A stretch of DNA of 64,000 nt, from positions 18,348,721-18,412,720 of the forward strand of contig NW_025062479.1 in the NCBI RefSeq assembly GCF_000002995.4, in the 5' to 3' direction. Numbering within the stretch: the stretch's first letter is position 1; every line of letters starts with the position of its first letter. A program made the translations under genes and the position numbers. The DNA is from Brugia malayi. Taxonomy: Eukaryota > Nematoda > Chromadorea > Rhabditida > Onchocercidae. The notes below the pieces were generated by a model. That model had not been told where the DNA came from and made no database searches. It saw only the letters and a list, made by a program, of their open reading frames with translations. This document shows, one piece after another, positions 49,864 to 63,100 of this stretch.

Positions 49864-52648
49864 TCATATATCGTTTAAATTGAATAAGAAAAGTTTTTTC
49901 TTCATTTTGAATGATTTAATCATCTTTTTACATCCACTTGTACTTCGTTTCCAATAAAGAAGTATTTTATTTAAGGGAGCCATACGATTATTGCTATTAG
50001 CTATCATAAAGCAATCATATGCTTCTGATAAACTGTTGTTTACCTGCAAATATTGAGTGGTCTTTTCGAAATATTCCATCACTGTTCAGATATTCACAGT
50101 CACTAAAATGTCTTTTAATTACAATCTTTCAGTTATCCACAATCTCAAAAATTATAAAATATCATGAAAGCTCAAGTAGAGGAAGTTTCATTTTTCAACT
50201 TGACAGAATATCGTCAAATCAATACACTGCAAAGAGATTTGAAGAAAATTTAGAATTATTAAGAACTTTCCCACCCTTTTTAGTGTGCGATGTAATAAAT
50301 TTTTTGTTGGAGCATTCACATTAACAATAAGCACACCTGAAAGTTTTTCCTCATATCAGATTTCAATTTTTTGTTGCTCATTGAGTCAAAAGTTTTCAGT
50401 TGCTTTCATAGGCTTAATATTGAAAGTAAATTAAATTTACAACATCAATTTAACTAAATTTATTTTCTTTATTTTGTAATTGGCATGTTTTCTCGCGTGC
50501 CCAGAAAGAAGTTTGAGTTTTGAAATATTCTATGAAGGCAAACTTTTCAGTATATCAGCTCCAACCCTAAGTTCATGAAAACAAAACAGTAAAATATTTT
50601 CAATTATCTGGCGTAGCTTGCAAATACATGAATACTGAAGCTAATGTTGAATTATGCGCAAATCTGTCATATGAAAGAAAAAATGATACTAGGTTTCAAA
50701 ATTGAAAAAAAAAAAAAACCATTTTCTTTGAGTGTCCTGTTTAATTTTGCGACTGTTTTGATTGTTCGTGTTGGTGGACAGATAATATTAAGGCAAGCAT
50801 CAATAAATATCGCATTATAGTCTTCCTCACCTTTACAAACTATTTGTATTGATTTCTTTAAATTCTATCCGAATATTTTAGATAATTATGAAACCATTAT
50901 TTCATAAATGAGGGTTTAATGTAAATTTATTATTAAATTTGAGATTTTCAGCTAACAATGTCAAATACTTGCTTATACCTATGAAAAAATTGAAACTCTT
51001 TTAAGTTCAGTTTAGATTCTTGAGTAAATTTATTAAATAAATCGATAGAAGAATAGTTCTTACTAACTTTGTATGGTATGATATTTATGTGTTCATTTCT
51101 ATATAATATAATATTCAGATATCATTTCTCAAATTCAATATAGTGTCCCTCTTTCTGTTTCTAATCATTACTAATATGTGAAAGAGAATTTTAATAGATT
51201 CGAATGCACAATACAACATTTTGAATTGAGAAATGAGACTCACGTAACTATAGTATTCTAGTCATATAGACTAGAACTGGTGTAATCTGTTAATTTACTC
51301 TTGAAAAATCAAAATTTGGCTCGAATTTTTTTTTTTTTTGCTTTCATATAAGCATCGTGATTTTATGGTTACAAAGATTAGTTAGGCAATTAATAAATTA
51401 TTGAGAAAAGAACGCTGCCGATCAAACATGTTTCAGAAAAATGCAAAAAATGCGGCTGATATTTCTTATTTAGAAATTTTTTGACACTAAATGGCTGAAA
51501 AGAGAACACACAAAACGGATGTACAATGAAATAGAACTTATCAGTGTTATCAATTACTTGTGCTATGAAGGATCACAGTTTCTCAAAAGCCATAATATCA
51601 AATCACTAACGCAAATCGGAAATAGTGACATGATTCCAAGTTGGATTTCCTAACCATACTTTATTCAGATAATCATCCTTTTCAACAGTAATGAGCTCAT
51701 CGACTTCCACCTACGGTAAAGAATTGTTTCTTCCTATTTCCTGTCTTTGTCAAAGTCAAATATTAAACAAAGAATGTATTAAGGCAAAAAAAGTATGTGA
51801 CCTGATCTTTTTAGACTGTCATAGTGATATGAACTTTTTGTTAAGAAAAGAATACCACTTTCCTGATACGATTTGAAGAATGAAGCAGTGTTTTCTTACT
51901 CGAAAAAAACGATAATGAATATAATTGGCAATTGAACGTGCTCCAAGTCCCATAAGCAATATCTGACCGTACTCAACACCGCCATCTACTTTACGTAATG
52001 ATCCAGTCAAGAATGGAGCTGTTAGCATTATTTGTTGATAATCAGTTGATAAAAACGCCTTTGCACAACAATGAGCTCGATTAAACCATGGTAGCCATGA
52101 TTCCCACCCTGAATTTATGCGTTTTCCAACTAATTTTCACAAATGATATTGATTTTCTTCAGGAAAATTTTCTCCGAAAATTTGCATACAACTAAATACT
52201 CATACTGATTTCCCAATTAGCAATGAAATTGGTCAAGATTTAAGTTTATTTATGGACTGATGTATTGTGTTCATGCATTTCTTTGCACCTCACAGCACAG
52301 ATTAGAATATGTGCACTTAAATTTAAATCCTTTTCATTCTTAAAAAGTTTTAATATTCATATACAATGAAAAACCTGTGGCTGTTTGCAGGATTACTTGA
52401 GCAATAATAAAATCAGGAAATTTTTCCGGTGCAAGAGTACGAAGCATAAAATTTCTAAGAGTAACAAATTTACTTTTAAGAACAAATTTTTAAAAACAAA
52501 TTTGATTTGTCTATTAGTTTTTAAGCATTATTAATTATTTTCTTTTAAAACGACATATATATCAAACTTACTGTCCTCTATCAACAAAAATTTCATCATT
52601 GACCACCAAGCAGAACAAGAACTCTTTGAGGCAAATCTTTTCGTTCAT
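49864..52648 (-). CDS. spermidine-synthase/METTL13-like Rossmann methyltransferase
   Basis: Predicted S-adenosylmethionine-type Rossmann enzyme; the substrate is unknown. Exons in gene order: 52572-52648, 52375-52454, 51900-52129, 51611-51710, 50720-50830, 50275-50336, 49864-50043. Phases join exactly: 279 residues. Motif I is YGQILLMGLGARS (about 106-118), where METTL13-like enzymes usually have GLGGG. The strand-2 acid VEVD is at 130-133, the strand-4 motif DYNAIFIDAC at about 166-175, and strand 5 GVLIVNV at about 200-206. The tail CFMIANSNNRM is at about 231-241. An N-terminal segment of about 50 residues (NDEIFVDRGQNFMLRTLAP) precedes a Trp-rich stretch (GWESWLPWFNRAHCC). The C-terminus ends in a Lys-rich run. 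The start ATG opens exon 1 in frame; exon 1 has no clear acceptor before it. The changed motif I leaves catalytic activity open. Confidence 0.72.
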
Positions 52649-55600
52649 TATTGTTTGTTTTTGTCGAGTATTTTTTTTAACTTGTGCTACTATTAACAAT
52701 ACCTCAAAAAATGCATTTCTTTTTCGTTTTTCAAACAATTACTGTGTAAATATCAACTTCTAATTTAATATTCTTATAACAGAATAGAATTTGGCAGTAA
52801 AAATTTATATAACAAATCAGATCAAAATTTGTTAATCACTCGATTTTGTAAGAAGCATAAAGTTATTAGACCAAAGAATTTTTTATCAAACATGCTATCA
52901 ATCAAAAATTTCAGGATATTTTACAAAAAAGTGTTCAAACAACGTTTTGCACTGCAATATTGTCCTTGAAAAGATGATTTTGGGAATTCAGGGAGACAGA
53001 ACTATCTTTCTGTTGTGTGGTGAAGGACAAACAAGAAAAGGTCAACACTGTGAGAGAAAATCTGATTCCATCAGTGGACAACTTATTTATTAGTAGAAGC
53101 TTGGCATTTTTAAATTTTGAAATTTTCATAAACTCTGGTCAGACCTCAAAATATTCCTGATATTGATGAAACAGATTCACTGCTCTAGTAAAGTATATCA
53201 AACTGCTGAAATGCTTGGAATCCAATACAGTCAGAGTTCTTTTGATCATATTTAAACACAAAAAATAATTTGTTCGCCGATAACATTCACTTGCGCGAAA
53301 AATTAATTCCAGAACGAAGTAAGTAGTAGAGATGATGGAATGATCGGCGTAGAAAAAGGAAAAACTAACTTTAAAGTGAATGAGAGAAAAGTTTCCAGAA
53401 TAAATACTTATATATCGAATAAAAGCATTCCTTTTTAATCATTATATTTAAAAGGCTGAATACGAACCACGATAAAAAATAAAATCACAAGTGCTCCTTT
53501 CAGATAACTTTTAACTGAATTAGTAAGAAATACTGTCATTAATCCTCTACATACTTGCCTTGAGAGCATTTTCAAAACTTAACAAATCACAGCAGTGGAT
53601 TTTCCAATGGTGAATATCCCATATATATATAAATTATATTTTTATGTAAATTTTTCACACAAATCCTTACTGCAACACTTTTTGATTGTTTTCAAATGTT
53701 TTTTTTTTTTTTTCTCCTTTACTGAAATTACGCAAAATATATCGGAAAAAGAAAAAAGTACATTAAGTAGGACAAGCCTTTAGCTTTGATCCAATAAAAA
53801 TAAGCACACTTATTAAATTTAATTTATCTGTTGATCAACTTTTTCGCAGTATTTTCAACGTCGCTGATGAATTAACTGATATATGTTTTACAAAGCACTT
53901 ATAAGATGACGAGGTTTTCGCAATCAAATTCATTAGTGTTCTCCGAATAAAATATTAAATTAGAGTAAACTGAAAATTATTGGTAATCTGTTTTTATCAG
54001 TGTGATTAAAGATAACTTTGGAGCATACGACAGTTCATTTTTCATGATGCTGGACGATAAACTGATGACCTTCCGAGAGCTGTAACTGAAAATTTTATTC
54101 ATAAACAATAAATACTAATAAGATTCTACTTGCAAAGCTACAAGATTTCTAATCTGATTTATTAAGTGATTTCATTTGGTATCATCGATTCTAATTTTAT
54201 GTACAATTTTTATTCTTCTGCTCAGACAAAAAAAGCAAATTGTTTGGAACTATCACAATTTCAAAAAATGTTAAAACAAAATTTTTTAAAAAATATCAAA
54301 GAAAGGGATGAGCTGAAGAAATCTGAGTAAGCTCAAAAACATAAAGGAGTGAAAGAATCATGCAATAAAGGCAGTGGAGATAGCTTAAAATCTGCGAGTT
54401 TGATTTTCTCTCGCAGCTTTATAAACTACCTCAGCAGCCTCATTGCAATTGGAAAATTGGACTGTAATTTATGATAAGGTTGGCTCAAAAAGCTATTTTA
54501 CATATTTCATTTCATTTACCTTTATCTTGATGCAACAATGCAATAACATTTCAACTTTATTTTACAAATAACATCCGCCTTTTCTAGAGTCTGGAAACTT
54601 TGCCGAGGCTAATGTTCTGTCACATGCATTCCATACATTTTTTCATACTGTAAAATGGCAGCGGTTGCTTACGGTACTACGAAGATACATAAATCCTATG
54701 AATATATATGAATATTTATTAAGAATATGATGTTTGATTGTATCAAGATAAGATAGTTTGTTGTGTAAGTTACAGTTAATTTAACTCATTTAATAAAGCT
54801 GATTCTGGCAACTTTTGAATTCCGATGAAACAGGATCAGGAAAGATCAAAAAGGATATTCATTATTATCTGTGATTAGCATTATTAAGAAGGTTGAATTA
54901 ATGCGATGTTAAGTAACTTTAGTTTTCTAATTTGTCTTATCATAATAAGAATTTTGTTGTTATTTTGGAAAATAAAGATAAAAAAGCAGTGAAATAAGTA
55001 AAATGACAATAATGCGACGTAGTATAAGTATTGAACCAATGAGTGGAAAGGAGGTTATCTCTATACGTTCAGGGCGTGGTTTTGGGAGTTTTCAAGCATA
55101 ATCTTTTCAAATAACTACGGTAATTCTAACCTCCAGTAATTTATTCACATCTTTATTTAAAGGTTTGAATTGGCAGAAATTGGAGAAGCAAGCAATCATT
55201 TACTAATTGACTAACAATTTTACTGCATTCTTCCTTTGCTACATAACCGTTTTGATAAATATTTATTTAATGAATTGCCCACAACATTATTCTATCTCCT
55301 CTTCTTTTGCTTAACAATACCTACATTTATGATACTAAAGTTCAAACTTTACACAAAATTGCCAGAAAATGGACTTCAATTTTCAGTAATGTTCTTAACA
55401 ATATTATGGTATATTTGATGTCCAATTGACATGTTTAATTGAATTAGAGTTCAAATAAGAATTGCATTCGCACAATAATCTTGTTTTACTCAATAACATT
55501 TTAATTTCGGTATTTAAAAAAAAAAAGTTGACTGTTAGGGCAATCGTTTATTCTACTTATGTTTAAGTTCACCAATTTCTTTACTTTTTCCATCCTTTAA

Positions 55601-58440
55601 AATTTTGGTGATATGCAACACAAATCAAATATGTTATTGAATACACTCACTAAAGAAATTGATGTATAAGAAAATCAAAAAAAGACAATAAACCAAAAGA
55701 GCACTCGAACTCTACACATTGTGTATCCAGCTTAGAGAATTTCGAACTGATTTTGGAAAATATAAAAGGCAAGAAAATATGAGAGAATCATTTGCTTTCC
55801 ACAAATAACCAAAAAATTTATGTCTAATTTCTAGCAATGACTAGTTTTATAATGAAGGATTTCTTGAATAAAAGATTATTATAAACATAAAACTTGATGT
55901 GTAAAAAACTTTTTTTAGGTTGAGTCAAATTACATCGATTATGTTAATTTTCTTACAGGAAAAAAATAATGCTGATCGTCATTTATACTCGGAGAATGGA
56001 AGTCAATGTTTCTCTGATAGCTAAATTTCACAGCAATAAACCATTATTGAATAGCTTCCTTATTTACACATGTTAATTTATGAACATTTTTAGTTATTAC
56101 ATAAATTATATTTATAGCATCTATGAATTTTGTAAAATTTTTTGCATTACAAAAGGTATAGAAAAAAGCCTGAAAATATTACAGTATATTTATTCCATAT
56201 AACCTTTGCAGGCTAATGATTCTTGATTCGTTGTATAGGAATGATAACAAAGGAAAAAAGTCTTACTATCATTTAATGACAGTATAATAGTTGCTTATAA
56301 AGGAAAAAAAATGAGACAAAGAGAAAACAAAGTTCAATTGGTAGATGCAATCCTGAGTCCACCTATTCTCACTGAAATGATGGGACTTTCCTTATGTCAA
56401 ATCAAGGGGACACATGACGACACTTAACGACATTGAAAAAATATTACGATCACATAGGAGCTTTCAAATAAAATTAAACAATGAAATGAAATATTATTTA
56501 TGCTATTCTTGTTAGATATCGCCCCGCTAAAGTTCAAGCTAGGCTGATCAAAAGATCTAACATAAATAACCCATGTAATTTGATAAATATAACTTCAGCA
56601 GTAACTGTAACGGAATTGTATTAATTCAGTGTTTGTCAGTTGAATTCCAATTATGTACAAAATGTCTCAACTCAGCATTAAGTTCGAATTCGATGTAGTT
56701 TAGATTGGTTTTTGTTCCATTTATTCTATTGTATGTTTGCTTTCATGATAATTGCAATAGTGACTAGTATAAATCCACATAATTTCTGGAAAAGAAATTA
56801 AATGCAAAAGTATAACGGATTAGATTTTTTTGTAATCTTCAGTGTATAAAAGTCTAAAATTCTTTACTTTTGATTTCTTGGTAACCATATCTGTCCTTTC
56901 CAAAATTCTGTAAAAAAGGTTAGTTTGAGAAACAACTTCTCTTTGTCAACAAAAAAATGGTAAAAGCAAATAAAATGTATTAGCAGAGGGAAAACAAAGC
57001 CGCATGAAAACAATACACCTTTGGTTATTCATTGTTACTTTTTTCTCGATGGCATTAGCAATGAACAAAATTAGATAATCTATGAATATTTTGAAATCAC
57101 TCTGCTACCAAGCCTTTTGATCTTGAATGCCAAGTACAATTTTAAGTTTTCAACTAGTGGATCATCATAAAGAGTTAGAAAATTGGACGTAATTATTAGA
57201 CTTTAACATTGGATTGAACTAATTAACTGAATAAACTGAAGCTGTCACGATTGTCCTTCTTTCTTATGTCTAAATTTTAATTTTATGTCAGTCTTTTTAC
57301 AATCTTTTATATATTAAAAATCAGAAATTAAATGAGGCCAAAAGAGAAATGGAGGGAGGGAGACAAAGGCAGACTTCGATAAATGATAAATATTATTACT
57401 TAAATAATCATTTATCATTTCATTCATTTTTGTTTTATCCATTTACCAACCTCTGGAAGCGAGTCACTTAATAAGACTAATATTTAAGATGTGTTTTCTT
57501 CGCAATTCTACATCATCTAGTCCTAAGTGTATATATTTTTGGGCTAAGGTGAATTTCTGAGAGTCAAAAAAGAAAATACTTCGATTCTCTTGCTCTCTAT
57601 TCCAAGAATGAGAGAAAAAAACAGGAAATAATTTTAAAGAGACAGATTGTTTTTATAAAAAGAACTGCTCTTGGTAAAGAAAAAAAAAAAAACATCTAGT
57701 GGAAGGTCACCGATGAAAGGGAAATGCTTAATCTGCAGCAATTTGTTTCATCAGCTATTTCTATCCAAAAAATACATTCAATTTTCATGAAGGCCATAGA
57801 CACTTGCAGAAATGCAGTTGATGGAATGTAGAAAAAAACTGTTTAAGAAGGTTATAGACCCTATATCTATAACTCATTGCAGACAGAAGTCTGATTCATG
57901 CCATTTGCTTTTTTTAATGTCTGTATCAGCGCAAAAGTCTGAAAAGCTTATTTTCAATCTGACATAAACTACCATATTCAAAATTAATTGAAAGTAATAA
58001 AAATAACATTAAGTCGTTAATAAAGTTAGTGTCCTTCAGGACATACCATTACTGATAACTTATTTTAAAATCACTTTGCAAGCAGTTCGCAAATAATAAC
58101 AAAAAGAATTAAAATTAATCCAGAATAAGGTAATCTGCTTCCCTGCTTTAATGTTCTTTCCTAAACTTAATCAAATATCTTCTAGATGAATGAATATCTT
58201 TAAAATAATTTATCCTTTCACATACTTTTACAATTTGCAAAGTATAAAACGGTGATCATATAAGAAAAATTGTGGGAAATTTTGATAAAATTTATGAAAT
58301 GATATCTCATATCAATGTTAGACGTTCGCGAAACTCTTTTGAAGCTACTTAAAGAAAATACTTAAAAATAAATGTTATGGAACATTTTTTATGAACAAAA
58401 ATATCCTACTAGATACTATAAAAGTCTATTTTTATTCAAG
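52649..58440. other. gene-poor AT-rich DNA upstream of the methyltransferase gene
   Basis: It should include the methyltransferase promoter. A minus-strand frame at 52935-53129 starting MKISKFKNAK has a hydrophobic middle but cannot be joined in phase to the methyltransferase, so it is not claimed. Remaining open frames (53595-53783, 55236-55418) are hydrophobic, AT-driven and without splice support. No RNA gene or mobile element was recognised. Confidence 0.5.
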
Positions 58441-58575
58441 TTTCTACATTGGAAATTACCAAACATGCGTTAGTTTGTGTCGTTTATCTAAGAATATTTC
58501 TCAATATGATTTTGGTGAATTTAGCAACTGTTGCGACGAAATAACTAGAATGATAAAAGATAGGCCCGAGGTCGC
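58441..58575 (+). pseudogene. exon-like fragment resembling epsilon-COP (COPE) N-terminus
   Basis: Between a TTATTCAAG acceptor and a GTGAGA donor lies a 44-codon open segment. It begins FYIGNYQTC, close to the FYIGSYQQC of epsilon-COP, the coatomer subunit of COPI vesicles. Its later part (FGEF to DEITRMIKDRPEV) could align with the following TPR region, but about twenty residues between the two would be missing. No further epsilon-COP exon was found on this strand before the window ends. It may be a pseudogene remnant, one exon of a widely spaced gene, or a chance match. Confidence 0.25.
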
Positions 58576-59140
58576 GTGAGAAAGGCAGAGAATGTCCGAA
58601 AAGCTCTTAATTTTTAGTAAGAATTTAACTGAAATGAAAATAATTTCATCATTTAAACTAAAATAAAGTAGACAAAGTTTGAGTCTGGATAGGCAGAAAA
58701 ATTTCACACTGCATTAAGGCATATCATATCATGTAAGTTAAAGAAAAATGACGTAACCTAAAATCCTAAAATTGCCGATAAGGAAGTATTTTAGATGTCA
58801 AGTTTAGTCTAACGATTTTTCCAGTTGTAATGGGCTAGAAGAGAAATGATTGCACATAGCATGCGATTATATCATATTTAAGACAACTGCATGGGGTGCC
58901 TTATGGTTTAAAATCCCACCAGTGGTATTCTACATGCAGTTATACCGTACTTTATCCAATTTCTTAACTGATCAGTGATCAATGGAATATAAAAATGGTC
59001 GGTTGTGTCCTCAAATAACAACTTAAGGCTAAAGTGGTCGAGCCTAAGCCTAAATATTGCTAATGCTTCTTCGATGTCATTTGTTCATGTCCTTTTAACG
59101 ATGCACTTGTAGTGCATTAGTAGCTAAACTGTCTGATTGG
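58576..59140. other. intergenic DNA, nothing recognised
   Basis: AT-rich sequence with no supported exon or RNA gene. The short palindrome TGCACTTGTAGTGCA at about 59103-59117 precedes the composition change described next. Confidence 0.5.
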
Positions 59141-60170
59141 ATAGGTCGTCGCAGTGAGCATAGCGAGACAGGAGAGAGGAGGAGCTGATAATGCGAAGCG
59201 GGGGAGGAGGAACGCGTCAGGTTATGTTACATTCCCTTCGTACATTTATTTGGCAATGGAAGGAAGAGAGTGGAGGTGAGGTTGATTCTACGGGAAAATG
59301 AAGGACAGAGGGAGAGGAGAAGGAGGAGCAAGAGCCATGTACCTTATAGCATGTCCTTGTGGCAAAGAGGACGACTTCCATTGATAGTGTCGTTGTGTTT
59401 GCCCTGGGATGCAAAATTACTGAATGAAGGAAGGCAACTTAGATGGGCAGGGAAGGAAAGGGTAGGCAGGAGAGCGGAGAATTGTGCACGACAAGGAGGA
59501 GCAGCACTTCTGCAGCGTACCGTCTATAGAGAGAGAGAGGGACGTTATGCAGACTAGACGTCCCTTCTTTGTCATCCTCAGAGATTCTACCCATTTCCAC
59601 GGGTATTAATGTCATAAAGGAAGTGTTCGAGAAAGTTATTAATGCACGTTGTTTAGAAGGAGAAAGAAGATCCCTAATGCTAACCAAATTACAATTAAAG
59701 AAAGCGATCTGGAGCTATAAAGCAAATGAGGAAAAGGAGAGAAAGATGGTATCAAATTGAGTTGAATGGAATGGTTGGATCGAAAATTATGAGCACTCAG
59801 ACAAGACATAGGAAAGTGCAGGAAAAATGGGACTACTGCTGTTTTTAATAATGGATATGAAGAGGACTACACGCGACAGACAGAGTGGAGGTAGATAGGA
59901 TAGAAAAGAGAGGAATGCTGAAATACTAAAGAAATACTGAAATGAAATATCCTAACGAAACACCCTGTGGAATGAAATAAAAGAAATGTACATAAATCAC
60001 TGGAATGATTGGTTGAGTGGGCGGGTAGCAGTATACGGTTGCTTTCGTGATAATAGGGTTGGGTAGCAAGACAGGGAGGAAAGACGTTAATAATCCCTGC
60101 AAAGGGAAGAGTCTGTTGTCCCCTTCTTTAAGGACGAAGGGAATGTCAGTATTATTGCTTTTCAAGCTTC
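59141..60170. other. GC-raised block with strong purine asymmetry
   Basis: From about 59150 to 59560 the plus strand is dominated by GGA, GAG and GGAGG words, with occasional CpG (GAAGCGGGGG, GAACGCGTC). This is quite unlike the flanking AT-rich DNA. Open frames exist on both strands (plus 59270-59557 and 59569-59760; minus 59217-59414 and 59439-59687). None has a recognised domain, and they overlap one another, so at most one could be real. The plus frame at 59569-59760 follows a TCCTCAG acceptor and is Lys/Glu rich. It could be a promoter-proximal or first-exon region, an old repeat, or a degenerate purine tract. Confidence 0.45.
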
Positions 60171-63100
60171 CTGTCCATTATTGAAGTCATCCTTTTCATA
60201 ATTCAGAAAGTATACAGACAATCTAAAATGCCATATCAATTTTTCACTTCAATATTAATTGACGATTTGTTTGACTGCTCAATGGACGATAAACATGTCC
60301 TTTGGTCATTTCATATGTCAATAAATGTGTTCAAAAAATGTTAGAAATTTCACTGATCATTTCGCTCGAAATTTGATTTAAAAAAAAAAAAAAGAAACAT
60401 TTACATGACGATCAAATGGTGCGGATATGCTGTAGAATCATTCATCGAATCGTTTCTACTAGATCTGTTCGCCTACACAACCGCAAGGAAACATCTCAAT
60501 GCAGTTATTACAACCCTGTAAATTAATAAATTAACATCTGAAAAGACTGTTAAACAAATCAAACATTTTTACTTTCGACACTCCAATGTTTGCAAGTTGA
60601 AATTTGCCCGAATTTTCACTTAAAGCATCTTAAATATATGAAAGGCACCGAAAAATACTCCACTACATTATTATTTGCAATTATTTGGTTCTTCAGATTA
60701 AAAGAAATATATAATTACAAAGAATCGCAAAAAACTTCTCTAAGTGCTTTTCTAAGAAAATTTGTGGTACATTGGTTTTTCGTACTTAGCATGCCTTAAA
60801 TTTTCGGAACTCACTGTTTTGATTTTACTATAATTAATATGTTGTAATCATCATACTGTGCAGTATCATTAGTTTTATCTCAACCTAAATATTTCTCAAT
60901 CAAAGAATTAGTCGAAAAATGCGGCAATTTCTCTTTTTTTTTTATTACTGAAAGATTATGATACAACCTTGATGTTTTAGATTCGTTAATCAACCAGTAA
61001 AGATAATAATCACAATAATCGTCAACTTCCATTCATTTTTACTCGATTTAATTATATGACTTCAAATATGTTGCAAATATTTGCGACTTGACCATACTTA
61101 AGTAGCTGATTAAATAGAAATAACTAGGTCGAAATATCACAAAGCCGCTCACAATTTTGAGATCTGAATGATCTATGAAAGGTGTTCACATTTTCGATAT
61201 GAGATGTAATGAATAAATATAGTCCTTTAATGAAATTCTGTCAAATACAGTTCCGCCATACTTTTCAAAATTATTCTCGACAACCGTTCTGGGAGTCAGT
61301 CACATTACACTATAATTGATCTTCAAGAATTTATTTATTTCGTTACTCCTAGTTCAATATTTTCCCATTTCTAAATGCACACTTTAAAGTTTAGTAATAA
61401 ATTTTCTAAATATCCGCTTTACATTTTAAGTGAAAACCTATGAGTAAATTCGAATCCTGAAGTATTATTGTTTAATTCATGAATAATACTATCATGCCCA
61501 AGTTTCTTTTTTTTACACTTCCCACTTTTTCCCAAAGGTTAAAAAAAGGCAATAGAAAGCCTGGAAAGAAAATGATGAGTGTGCTATAAGGAAGGCATGT
61601 GACGAAGCTGAGAAGTACCAGAGCAGAAGAAGGAAAGTGAGCCGGAAAAGATACCGGACTTAGTAGCGATCGTGTCGAAGTGACGATGAAGATTCCTGAA
61701 GACCGGATACAGATACTTCAGAATGATAAAATAAGTCTACTTTTTAGAACTATTCCTTAAGTTTCAAGGACTAAAAAAGAACTCGTTAGAGATAGGAATT
61801 GCTGAAAATGTAATACTTCAGTCGGTTCTTTTCTCAGTCTGGACAAAATCGATTATTGCTGTCTGTTCTTCAAACATCACCAGTCTCGTTCCTCACCCAC
61901 GTAGTCGCCCTTTTGCTTTTCTGCGTTGGAATTAACAATATGAAAGAAAAAAAATCTTTTGAGTCCAGGGGGCACAACAAAATCTATTAATGATAACGCT
62001 GAAAATGACGTCACCAGAATTTTAAATAAGAAATGAATAATATAGCTCACAACAGGTATAACTCTCTTTCTCTGTTTAAATTAATTGCAAGTAAAGCCAA
62101 ACATAGCTAACACTCTGATTCAGTCTTACTATCTAATTCATATTCGTTAATACTGAACACAAATTTAACAAAACCATCGCTTACATTTATTCCCAACTAA
62201 TGGTATGAAATGAAATTCGGTTAAAAGTGTAAATTTATTCAAAAAGAAAATATACAACCGTCACTTATTTGGATGATAGTTGTATTTATATAGAATCAAT
62301 GTTGGCTGACAAATAAACAGATCCATCTCCTGTGGTAAATGCCGAATTCTATCCTAAACCAATTGACTTAAATTTCAAATTTTACAGAAATTGCTTTGTT
62401 GATGTAATTTATAGGGCGAGTTGAAATTTGATTAAAAGCACATTTGACCAAATAGCAAACTTCTGAGAAGTAAACTTTATTAAATAATTTACATTAGACA
62501 TCACTTCTTATACTTCATACTTTCAAAAATTTACTGCACAGCGCTGATCTAGCACTAGACTCAATCCATAGTCTCCAGGAGTTGCATTTTCCTCTACTTT
62601 AGATGAAGTTACAATCATTGTAAATTTATTTTTTATCATTTTTCTTATACTCTGATGCTTCAACAATCAGTATAATACCAAGCTCCCACTGATTTCTCAA
62701 TTTTTAGAATCAGTGTCGACGCTTGGTTCAAAATTTTTTGCTTCGTATGTGAATTTCAAATAATTCTAGTATGATTCAATATTTGCAGTGATGTAGAAAT
62801 GAAACACTACTAGAAAGTTTCAATTAGTTGTCATTGCGGTCACCATACTATTCACAGCAATTATTTTTTCATCTCAAAAGCTTATTAAAATATTAATGGC
62901 GTATAAAGTTTCTTCTTAAGGTTCAACGAGAGCTTTCTGAAAGAAGAAAAGTTGTGTTACATTTTAAAGACAGGTGTCCACATTTACAAATGTTTTCCCT
63001 AAATACGACATAACTTTCTGTATCGTATTAGCAAGAAATAGTACTTAAAGAAAATATGTAGGAAAATGGATAAAAAAATATTTCTATCGTTTTTACGAGA

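Noticed and set aside
52935..53129. Possible first exon of the methyltransferase (MKISKFKNAK...)
   Set aside because: All its usable donors are phase 0, whereas the next exon acceptor would need phase 1; the ATG at 52648 gives a complete in-frame model without it.
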